Assembly (NCBI GenBank): GCA_009767595.1
Contig: VSDK01010561.1
Coordinates: forward strand, 143,002-207,001
Direction of reading: 5' to 3'
Source: Symbiodinium kawagutii
Taxonomy: Eukaryota > Sar > Dinophyceae > Suessiales > Symbiodiniaceae
Length of the DNA stretch: 64,000 bases
Every line of letters begins with the position of its first letter. Position 1 is the first letter of the stretch. The notes below the pieces were generated by a model, which searched no databases, had not been told where the DNA came from, and saw nothing but the letters and a program-made list of their open reading frames with translations. This document shows, piece after piece, positions 12,601 to 21,056 of the stretch. The position numbers and the translations under genes were made by a program.

Positions 12601-12700
12601 AACAAGCCAGCCAGCAAGAAAGAGAGAGAGAGAGAGAAAGGGACAGAGACAATCAAGATACGCGTCAAAGACTGAGACAAAGCACGCAAACAAAGACAGA
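9640..12700. other. Unassigned DNA with degenerate GGAACC words and CA/GA-rich tracts
   Basis: 10180-10350 and 10690-10870 hold scattered GGAACC, CTTGG and CCAAGA words like those at 44-47 kb. 12200-12340 is rich in CA (ACAAACACAC) and 12600-12720 in GA/CA. No frame shows recognisable domain motifs or a consistent splice pattern. Confidence 0.4.
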
Positions 12701-13044
12701 AACGCAGGCAGACCAAAAACTTCACCTGCCGCGTGGGGTTCAAAAATGCATTTTTTGCGTGATCATACGACTTTGCCAATGCGAAGTTTTGAGCAACTCG
12801 TCCGCTTGCGTGTTTCCAGCTCTCAGGTCCCGACTGAAACGTCTCACCGACGTCTTCCAGCTGGATCACGAAACCATGCTGCGTCCGTGACCTGGGCATG
12901 TGCCTGCGCATGTGTTTGCACGTACGCGCATGTGCAGGTGCGTTTGCATGCGCGCCCTGGCATGTATGCACACAAGCAATGGGTTCTTCAAATGTGGAAA
13001 TATATGCCTATAATCTTTTTCTATTTTTCATGCGATCTATATAT

Positions 13045-13450
13045 GCGAAGACTTGTCAAGCCCTTTCTTTCTGAACACGCCAGAAACTGTTTGCGATGTC
13101 CTTCGGCGACACATTGGCTCACTAAAAATTTCCTGCGTCTTGTGAACAGAAAGCCGCCCCTAGCATGTCTGGCAAGAATGATCACTCATCAAAATGATCA
13201 GGCGACACCTTAGCCACCCAGGCTGCACTACAAACCCCTATCTGGAACTCAATCTGCACAGGGTGGGCTGGGAGCTTCAGAGCTGCAGAGAACGGCGTAG
13301 AATGGCAGACCGCCTCATGGTTTGAAATGGCATGTGACTGGTCATGAGGTTGCGCGAAACCTCATGAAGCCCTCTTTTTCTGAACGCGCCAGGAATGGCG
13401 TCTCCGGCGCCCCTGTTGCCACAAGCGATTCGCTGGCTCATTGAAAATCC
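13045..13450 (+). repeat. Diverged direct duplication of a ~90-base unit
   Basis: 13047-13135 and about 13355-13450 share the order CTTTCTTTCTGAACACGCC / CTTTTTCTGAACGCGCC, then ...TTGGCTCACTAAAAAT / ...CTGGCTCATTGAAAAT. The intervening 13273-13340 block has its own relative near 15.22 kb. This suggests remnants of a dispersed element between 12.7 and 15.3 kb. Confidence 0.5.
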
Positions 13451-15215
13451 CGTCCAACATTTCAATCAAAATTGCTCCAGCTATCCCTAGCAAAAGAAAT
13501 CATGAGCTATGCATGAACATGAGCAGGCGCCAGCTTAGCCGCCAAGGCTTCGATAAGAAAAAGCAATCAATGGTTGCCGCTCTTGGCGGAAAGCCGACAA
13601 ATTCACAGGGGCAGCACTTAATTTGCGAGATGCAACTGTAGCAATGGTGTGTCTTGGTGATGCATTACTGCTGCGCAGTGGAAGCCCTGGCCCAACAGCT
13701 TCTTGACAAAGCCGGCCCATACTCTGACGCGTCAAAACATATAAACCAAATAATTGGAAACGGCACGCCAAATTGGCGAAAAGTAAGCAGAAAGCAGGTG
13801 GCCCTGCTGGCAGCAAAGGCCCCAGTCGGCCAGCAGCTTCACAAGAAACAAACAACCCACGATTGGCCAGGTGGCTGCTTATAACCGTCATTTTTTCGGC
13901 GCTGGTCTGCTTGCCCGTCTATGATTCATATTGCGTAAGCACGGCTGCATCACAGAAAAATACATGCCACCACTGCACCAATAACACATGTCTCCAGGGC
14001 GCGCGAGCTCCTGGTCCTTTTTGATCTCGCAGAAAAACATTCGGATCCAAACAATGCAGCAGAACATCCGCGCTCAATTTGCTAGGCAAACAATCGGGCA
14101 CATCAGCCCTTCGAATGCCCCCCTGCCACCAGAAGCGTTGTCCTCATGTTGATAAACTTGGAAACGGAGGCCCATCCTCCACCCACCAAGCCTTGGCAAG
14201 CTCACAGGCGTTATCCAGGCCTACTGGGCAAGCAGGAGTTCGGGGGGTGGCAGAGCCCGCATAAACGTTGGCAGCAACTGTTCCATAGCGGCGCCAGCCG
14301 TGCGTCATCAAAATATCCCTGGGCCCAAAGCTTTCGTCAACTTCTTCGCTTTGAATTCATCATGAACACTGCACTGATACCAATGCGGTCACCTGACCCA
14401 CGCGACATCATGAGCATAGACCAACATTGCCTTTGGTGATTGAAAGCGGCCTGGTTCCTAGGCCTGCAACTAAATCTTCTTCATCCCCCTCCACACTAGG
14501 CCCTTCCCGCTTCCTCGGGAAGCCCCAGCATCATCGTAGCCAACCTCCTCCTTCACAACTGCCTTGCCTTTGATTGGTTTTGTCAACGCCTGCCCCTAGC
14601 TTGTGCGTGGGGCTGGATCTCTTCTTCTTTTTCTGTCCTACTCACATTGAACCATGTGATGCACGCTCAGCCAGCATAGCCCCTCCTCGATGCGTCCGGC
14701 ACTGCGTCCAGCATGGTATCCGCAGCAGCAGCCCTGGCAGGATCCTTGCGCAGCGTGCCTGCAGCAGTCTACCCTGCCTGGGGCCTTGCGTGCGCTACAA
14801 AGTTCGCGTGCCCCTCGGCACGTGAGTCATCATCATCCCGGCCGTCCTCTCTCCTTCTCTTTCTCGAAGGCCTTTCTATCACCGCGATTGACACCACGTG
14901 CACCAAGCCCCCAATGCCTGAATTCCCGGAGGCGGATTTGGAGGCGAGCTCTTGGAAGCGGTGTGCCCACCACAGGGACCATCTAGTTTTCCGCCCGCCT
15001 TAACATTTGCCGCCGCAAAGACCAAGTAGGTGACAACTTGGCAGGCTGGCTTCAGTGGCGCCAAGGCCGTCCTCTGGCCTTTCCAACTATCTATTAATGC
15101 TTAGATCAGCATCCAGCTTCGATCAATGAGGCGCAAAAATCCAGGAGCTCCTCCTTGCCTCGGCATCTCGCAATAATCCTCCGGGATAGATACCTGGCAA
15201 ACACCAGGCACAAGA
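13450..15215. other. GC-richer unassigned stretch
   Basis: Less AT-rich than its surroundings and free of microsatellites. Several overlapping frames of 60-120 codons exist on both strands. One at 13773-14024 (plus) contains a hydrophobic stretch (WLLITVIFSALVCLPV) but opens with TTG and has no supporting context. I assign no gene. Confidence 0.35.
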
Positions 15216-15295
15216 GTCAGCCCTTCAGAACTGCATAGAACGGTGTGGAACGGCGGGCCACTTCATGGTTCAACATGATACCTGACTTGTCATAT
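15216..15295 (+). repeat. Second copy of the 13.27-kb dispersed repeat
   Basis: It can be aligned with 13273-13340: CTTCAGAACTGCATAGAACGG against CTTCAGAGCTGCAGAGAACGG, followed by a CTTCATGGTTC / CCTCATGGTTT block and a shared TGACTTGTCAT / TGACTGGTCAT end. Confidence 0.5.
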
Positions 15296-15299
15296 GCTC

Positions 15300-15699
15300 A
15301 TGTACAAGCAAGCGCACATAATTTCAAGAAAGCATACACAAAGCCTACCAAAAATCGGATGATTTACATGCGCATACACATCTGTATGTATTGAGTTCAT
15401 CGCATTTCTATATGCATCTCTATCTATTTTTATATATATATATATATATACATATACAGATGCTGATTTACATTGATACATTAAAAAACAATATTGCACT
15501 TTTAAAATAGAAGCGCTTATTTGATGGATATAGAGATAAAGAAAATCAAAAAGGCGAATACAAAGCTATATCTTAATTGTATATGTGCCTATCTTTTATG
15601 AATTTTACACTCATACTCTATATATTTTTATATACATATATATATATATACACATGTAGGCCTATACATGTATGTACGCCTATACATATATATATATAT
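15300..15699 (+). repeat. TA-rich microsatellite flank at the retroelement insertion site
   Basis: (TA)n and ATACATATA runs at 15430-15450, 15620-15650 and 15683-15699 end exactly where repeat B2 of the retroelement begins. The right flank (23717-23745) is a GTATAT array, so the element sits inside one AT-rich simple repeat. Confidence 0.85.
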
Positions 15700-16012
15700 A
15701 AAGACTCAAGCGGGCATCTTTTCTTTTCTGCGTTGCAAGACCAATTTGGTCAAAGCGTTAAATGAAATTCTTGTGAAAACGTTTTCCCCTTACCAAAAAC
15801 AAGAAAGAAGGAAACAAATCCTAGAGGGCATCCGCACCCTAGCGCACACCAAGGATGTCCCGGCCAGACCACAGGACAACTTGGTTGTGACACTTTAAAG
15901 ATGGTTCAAGTACCCGGCCCTTCCTCAGGTGATCATGAACCTATCTTTGTTTCCTTTTGCGCGACTTTTTCATCGCAGATCGTGTTGATCTTTTGGATTT
16001 GTCCTTCCTTCC
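15700..16012 (-). repeat. Split direct repeat B2 (outer 3' copy)
   Basis: 313 bases, matching 16106-16418 except for C at 15756 against T at 16162, a CpG to TpG change. It carries a second copy of the last ~23 codons of the recombinase gene, without the rest. Confidence 0.95.
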
Positions 16013-16035
16013 CTGGGGGGGATGGGCTCGGGAGC

Positions 16036-16106
16036 TGAGCCAAAAGCTGAAGAGAAAAGGAAAAGGTTAGCCCTTTATCGTCTTTACTCCCGAAGACGTA
16101 AGTACA
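16036..16106 (-). repeat. Split direct repeat A2 (internal copy of the 5' terminus)
   Basis: 71 bases identical to 23646-23716. It overlaps repeat B1 by one base. A 23-base spacer (16013-16035), rich in G, separates it from B2. Confidence 0.95.
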
Positions 16107-16418
16107 AAGACTCAAGCGGGCATCTTTTCTTTTCTGCGTTGCAAGACCAATTTGGTCAAAGTGTTAAATGAAATTCTTGTGAAAACGTTTTCCCCTTACC
16201 AAAAACAAGAAAGAAGGAAACAAATCCTAGAGGGCATCCGCACCCTAGCGCACACCAAGGATGTCCCGGCCAGACCACAGGACAACTTGGTTGTGACACT
16301 TTAAAGATGGTTCAAGTACCCGGCCCTTCCTCAGGTGATCATGAACCTATCTTTGTTTCCTTTTGCGCGACTTTTTCATCGCAGATCGTGTTGATCTTTT
16401 GGATTTGTCCTTCCTTCC
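16106..16418 (-). repeat. Split direct repeat B1 (inner 3' copy, overlaps the recombinase end)
   Basis: 313-base partner of B2. The final codons and the stop of the recombinase ORF (16347-16418) are inside it, so the gene's 3' end is constrained both as protein and as a recombination substrate. Confidence 0.95.
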
Positions 16419-17408
16419 ACCGCTCCCTGCCCTGCTTCGCATGGGCTCGAGCTTTTGGAGAGGATGTGAGACTGAGTGGAGGTATTGGGAGCGGAGGTTG
16501 CGGGAAAATTGGTTCCAAGGGACATGTAAAGCAGTGAGCACAGCAAGGCCCTCATTAATGTACAGGCATGCTGTCTTCGCAGCCATCCAGCGGCCGTGCA
16601 AGAGCAAGCGGTCTAATGACCCATGCTGTCTGAATTGAAAAGTTGCTCCCCCACGCCTAAGCGAATATGGTCGGAGTTGTAACTGATCAAATGACAAAGC
16701 GGCCAAAGTGGAATTAAAAAGGCTACGCCATTGATGAGGAGTCCCAGTCAGCTTTGCTGAGCTAAGAGGACTATCAAGCCATTGCTGTACACGGCGGGTG
16801 ATGTCGAGGTTTGCAATCTTGACGCTTTCCATAGCGCCTTGCCTTTGACCTCCCTTTGTGTATCCCAAGGAAACCAAAACTGATGTCTTATTATTGGCGA
16901 CGGAAAAATTTCGCTTGGACAGACCTAGGATTTCCCCAGTCCTAAGCAGGCCATGAAATCCAAGCAGTAAACTAAGCGCGAACAAAACTTCATTTTTGAA
17001 AAGAGCATACCCAACCATGGAGTCTAACACCTCCATTGGCATGGGTGGGGCTCGGTTGGGTATTTCCGTGGTATTCCAGGTACGGAGAAGTCGCCATGTG
17101 CCTTGAAGGCAACCCCTGACCTGAGGTTGAGCATCTTGGAGCGCTGCAAGCGTATCAGCAGCCAGTGCTCTGCTTTCTCCAGCTGACCATAAGTGCTCTA
17201 TGTAGTCACTGGTCAGGCCATCCAATTTATGCTTCAAAGTTGGCAGTTGTAAATTCTGACTGCGCAAAAATTCAAAGAAACGCTGTAAAGCGCGGTCATA
17301 TCGGAGTCGAGTACTAGGTTGAACGGTCAAACTTTTTAAGCTACCTAGGCGTCTACGGGTGTCAACGCGCTCTTCCTTGGTTTTTGCCTCAAGAACTCTT
17401 TTTGGCAT
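16347..17408 (-). CDS. Tyrosine recombinase (integrase) of the retrotransposon
   Basis: 353 residues from the ATG at 17408. Another in-frame ATG lies at 17516, further inside pol; I prefer 17408 because it leaves a 20-base overlap with the pol stop and starts right before a basic N-terminus (MPKRVLEAK). It should cut and rejoin DNA through a covalent tyrosine link to insert a circular cDNA. Residues ~30-110 form the helical core-binding domain. The catalytic domain shows GLLRTGE (Arg156), SLRRGGAT (Arg251/252), HGRW (His271) and CLYINEG (Tyr283 as nucleophile). The His of the usual His-x-x-Arg box is replaced by Tyr or Ser. The tail is very basic (KKSRKRKQR), suitable for nuclear entry or DNA binding. 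The last part is encoded inside repeat B1. The family is clear; activity is inferred. Confidence 0.93.
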   Translation of the reverse strand: MPKRVLEAKTKEERVDTRRRLGSLKSLTVQPSTRLRYDRALQRFFEFLRSQNLQLPTLKHKLDGLTSDYIEHLWSAGESRALAADTLAALQDAQPQVRGCLQGTWRLLRTWNTTEIPNRAPPMPMEVLDSMVGYALFKNEVLFALSLLLGFHGLLRTGEILGLSKRNFSVANNKTSVLVSLGYTKGGQRQGAMESVKIANLDITRRVQQWLDSPLSSAKLTGTPHQWRSLFNSTLAALSFDQLQLRPYSLRRGGATFQFRQHGSLDRLLLHGRWMAAKTACLYINEGLAVLTALHVPWNQFSRNLRSQYLHSVSHPLQKLEPMRSRAGSGGRKDKSKRSTRSAMKKSRKRKQR

Positions 17409-20400
17409 TTTTCCACTTTTTGCGTACCGGCCGCCGGCTTGGCCGGTCGGCCGGATTCTGACTTGTGTGGACGTAGGACCACACAACCTGTACACCAGTG
17501 GCAAGGATGAGAGCATTGACCCGTAATAAAACCCGACGCAACTTCTTACTACTTGACCTTCCTCGGCTTAGTGCATGGAGCACCACGAGGGAATCAACCA
17601 TATGTACAAATTTGACCTGAGTCTGCCTTTGTTTCTCCAATCGCCAACGTAAAGCACAAAATGCAGCACGCATCTCCAGCACGTTTATGTGCTCTTTGTT
17701 TCCGGTCCAGCGCCAGGAGGCAGCTGTGGACCATTTCCAGAGTCTCGAAGGGAGACTGGCTCTCAGCCGATGAAACTTTACAGGATCCTCGGTATCTGCT
17801 TGCAACAGCAGATCCTCCCCTTTCAAACTGACCATCGGGGCAATTTTATTGACCAGATTTAATCCAGCCATTGGACTTGCCTTTAAATGCATGCTAGAAG
17901 AACGCATCCGAGGTCGTTGAAGAAACATGGCTAATTTCTCCCCTGCTCCGGGAGCACATCTCTGTACTGCATCCTGCACTGTAACTGCGGGATGGAAACC
18001 TAGGATAGTGCCAAGATGGCCTAGGAGCCAAGTAATCACAGGCACGCTCCAAGAATTGCCCAAAAGGGTGTATCTACAAGCTTCATGGTCTGCAGTACCA
18101 TGGTGTTTTTTGGCCATGCAATGCATGGTATAGTTCAGCGGAAAGCCAAGGATACATTCCCGTTCGGGAACATTCGGGACTCTGAATTCGCCATGTTTGT
18201 TTTTCAAACAATTGTCATCAACGTATTGATATGGCGGAAAACGGTGGAGGTCACTTCGCCACCTTTCAATTTCATGGGGCTGACATTTCGACAGGCCAGC
18301 TGGTCGTCTCACAGGAGTTTGACTTTGACGGGAGGTGGTAAAAGTCGGGAACTTACAGCTACTGACTTTCTTCCATCCTGGTGTGATGTACTCATCCTCA
18401 ACCAGTTGAGCTTCACACTCTACTGTGGTAAATTGGCGATCGGGTTGCTGAGAGGCGGTAAAAGTCACGCCTTCTTCAGGCAACAATTCCCAATCGACCC
18501 AGTAGAAACGCGGGCGTCTACTCAACGAGAAGTGAGAAGCGTCAATCAAGTATGGATGGTCACCATAGCTATCACTCATGACGGCCAAGTCTTGTGAGTC
18601 CATTGAGGACACACTTTCCATGAGGGACACCACTCGTGCCCATGGAAATGCCTGCTTTAAAAGTTGGCGAACTCTTGGCACGTGAACAAAAAGTCCACTG
18701 CGAGCATCTTTGAGTGCTCCTTTTCTATCCCAATTTAAACCTGAAACTCCCTGGCACGGGGGGCCAGCCCCTAGCAAAACAACTGAGGCTTGGCTGTACT
18801 TGCAAGCCCAGCCTTTGACGACTTCAGCATCTATAGCCGTGACATCTGGGAAGTGCTGGGAAGCTGGGAACCTACTCTCAACTACTCTAGCTGCAGCAGA
18901 GTTTGACTCCACTGATATGTGTCCAATGCTAACCCAGTCTAGACAGTCGATTGCCACACGCAGGGCGGCAATGCCATCGAACAAACCTATACTGAGAACA
19001 TGGTGGACTTCAGCTGGTTCAACAACATCTCCTCGAACCAAGCAGCGAGAAGCACTAACTCCAAATTCTGTCAGCGACGTCGAGAAGGTGACTCCCCCTC
19101 CATACTCAGAAGCATCACTGGCCGTCACTTGCTCTACCAAAGGGGTGCGGAAGTTGACAAAGGCGAGGGGAACCAAACAAAGGAACCTGGAGATTTCCAT
19201 CTTCACCAAGTGCGGGATGGTAAACTTTACCACTGGCGGCTGACCTTCAAAGGCACTAATGGCAAGCCAAATGTGGTTCAGGGCTCCTAGCAGTGGTCGT
19301 CTAAACATGCAAAGATACACAAATCCCCCAGCCACTACCTGCAGTTGTTTCTGTGTACACGCAGTTGACTGCAGCAGTTTGACAGCTAGTTGACAGTATC
19401 GCAAAACTTTGTCAGGCTTAGGACTGGCGATTCCCAACTCACCGTTGATCACAGCACCTTGAACTTCAGCATGTCTACTCTGAGACACCGCCTTCTTGGG
19501 GTGGCGCGGAACACCTTGGCTCAAGTACTCCTCCCGTAAACCAAATACCAATGGTGAGGTACGACCTTCAATGGCTTCGGCAACACTACGGTTAACCTTA
19601 CGCAGCTCATCGAAGTTGTCCAGGTAAATCCGAAACATGCCCGAACTGGAAGGAAAGTGCCGATCTTTACGTATTTCGCTTTCACCACCAAGCGAACCCA
19701 AACTGCGAGACAAAGACTTCCGAACGATGACCCGATGCACATGTTGCGCAAGGGAAACTGAGTTCTTAAAACCCATGGGTAACACAGTACTACATAGGTA
19801 GAAACGCCCAGTACCAGAGGGACAAAGTTCTCGCGGAAGTTCCTTGTTGAAACACAGGTAGGGGTGCCATTCCAAAGGGACACGGAAGATATAGAAAAAG
19901 CAGCGAACGTCCTCCGACGAAACCACCAAATCCTCCGTAGGATGTAACTGTAAAGCTGACATTCCTGCCCAAGATGGTAGTGTAGCGATGTCACCATCAA
20001 ACGATCGACAAATCCTGTTCAAGGGAATCAGATTCATGATAAGCCTTCTGACTTCAAAGCCACCCTCAAACTCCGACTTCGAAACGCCAAAAAGGCCATT
20101 TAACAAAAGGCGACCACGAACCCGATGGACATCGTCCTCAGCCATGACCCTGCAAATCCCCTTCTCCAAAAGGCCACGTGCTACCTGACTCCAGTGCTCA
20201 TCGCGGACCATGACCTTTGGGGGTTTTACAAAAACTTGGTCCTCTTCAGGAACAAGGTACTCTCTGAAATTCTTTACATAATGCAAACAACCGAATTCAA
20301 CTACCGACTCCAGTTCAACTCCTCCGACTTCCTGGGGTAAAGCCGGGAGTAAATTCTCCCACTGTACATACTGGGCCGTTTGTACCTCCTCTCCTTTATA

Positions 20401-21015
20401 ATCAATACCTCTACATCGAAAAAATTCGTCCCACGAAACATCCATGGCAGCGGCTTCCCATTGGAGAACCCTTTGACACTGAGGAAACAAAAAATCCAGG
20501 ACCTGTTTTTGCAACGGTCCCACACTGTCGGGTCCTTCAACACCTTCACCATTAAGTGAGTTAAGACCCATCACCAAACACACCAAAACAACAAGTTCAT
20601 CACTCGACGCACTTGGAAAAACACCAGCTAGCAACGGTTGGGAAGTGGGCAGTGGAAATATCCTGCCCCTGGGCAAGGTCTTGCAACGCCATTCAACTAA
20701 ACTCCCCAACCTGGTAACCAGCCAGTTACAAATGGATCCAAACGACAACCCTGAGAGTTCACTCGAAACCGAAACTGCTTCCTTTTTTCCGCTGGGACTC
20801 GAAGAATCTGCGGCGTCTGCCTCCACGGGAGTGGCAGCTCCCTGATGTGGTGCTTTGCCAAAAGCAGGTGAAACATGTTCCTTGGCATCGATCGCGTCTG
20901 AAATTGGCATCCTCATTGAAGTGCTTCCTGTCCTCAGCTGAGCTTCTCCTGGACCTTGGTGTTGACCGCGGCTTACTCGAGGCTTCTTCCAAACCGTCTT
21001 CTTCACGGGTGACAT
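17389..21015 (-). CDS. Pol polyprotein: reverse transcriptase, RNase H interrupted by a C5-DNA methyltransferase
   Basis: 1208 residues from the first ATG after the gag stop. Reverse transcriptase ~300-600: motif A Asp369 (SSEDVRCFFYIF), motif B LPMGFKNS, motif C YLDN at 464-467 instead of YxDD. RNase H starts at ~628 with SDASEYGGG (Asp634). At ~670 a C5-cytosine methyltransferase begins: motif I GLFDGIAALR, motif IV GPPCQG (catalytic Cys754), motif VI MESV (Glu800), motif VIII RRPRFYW and motif X GNSWSVPV (Gly986-Ser988). RNase H resumes at ~1085 with HINVLEM (Glu1114), MVDSL (Asp1141) and NPADRPSR (Asp1190). The methyltransferase is therefore nested within the RNase H fold. The frame is also open for 555 further codons upstream, across the gag ORF in another frame, so translation by reinitiation or by frameshift fusion are both possible. 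The recombinase ORF overlaps its end. Expected role: cDNA synthesis and cytosine methylation of element or host DNA. Confidence 0.93.
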   Translation of the reverse strand: MSPVKKTVWKKPRVSRGQHQGPGEAQLRTGSTSMRMPISDAIDAKEHVSPAFGKAPHQGAATPVEADAADSSSPSGKKEAVSVSSELSGLSFGSICNWLVTRLGSLVEWRCKTLPRGRIFPLPTSQPLLAGVFPSASSDELVVLVCLVMGLNSLNGEGVEGPDSVGPLQKQVLDFLFPQCQRVLQWEAAAMDVSWDEFFRCRGIDYKGEEVQTAQYVQWENLLPALPQEVGGVELESVVEFGCLHYVKNFREYLVPEEDQVFVKPPKVMVRDEHWSQVARGLLEKGICRVMAEDDVHRVRGRLLLNGLFGVSKSEFEGGFEVRRLIMNLIPLNRICRSFDGDIATLPSWAGMSALQLHPTEDLVVSSEDVRCFFYIFRVPLEWHPYLCFNKELPRELCPSGTGRFYLCSTVLPMGFKNSVSLAQHVHRVIVRKSLSRSLGSLGGESEIRKDRHFPSSSGMFRIYLDNFDELRKVNRSVAEAIEGRTSPLVFGLREEYLSQGVPRHPKKAVSQSRHAEVQGAVINGELGIASPKPDKVLRYCQLAVKLLQSTACTQKQLQVVAGGFVYLCMFRRPLLGALNHIWLAISAFEGQPPVVKFTIPHLVKMEISRFLCLVPLAFVNFRTPLVEQVTASDASEYGGGVTFSTSLTEFGVSASRCLVRGDVVEPAEVHHVLSIGLFDGIAALRVAIDCLDWVSIGHISVESNSAAARVVESRFPASQHFPDVTAIDAEVVKGWACKYSQASVVLLGAGPPCQGVSGLNWDRKGALKDARSGLFVHVPRVRQLLKQAFPWARVVSLMESVSSMDSQDLAVMSDSYGDHPYLIDASHFSLSRRPRFYWVDWELLPEEGVTFTASQQPDRQFTTVECEAQLVEDEYITPGWKKVSSCKFPTFTTSRQSQTPVRRPAGLSKCQPHEIERWRSDLHRFPPYQYVDDNCLKNKHGEFRVPNVPERECILGFPLNYTMHCMAKKHHGTADHEACRYTLLGNSWSVPVITWLLGHLGTILGFHPAVTVQDAVQRCAPGAGEKLAMFLQRPRMRSSSMHLKASPMAGLNLVNKIAPMVSLKGEDLLLQADTEDPVKFHRLRASLPSRLWKWSTAASWRWTGNKEHINVLEMRAAFCALRWRLEKQRQTQVKFVHMVDSLVVLHALSRGRSSSKKLRRVLLRVNALILATGVQVVWSYVHTSQNPADRPSRRPVRKKWKNAKKSS

Positions 21016-21056
21016 GTTCACCCAAACGGGAGCCAGAGCTCCCAACGACTTCTCAT

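Noticed and set aside
13773..14024. Plus frame with a hydrophobic segment, possible small membrane protein
   Set aside because: Opens with TTG, no ATG in suitable position, no supporting context.
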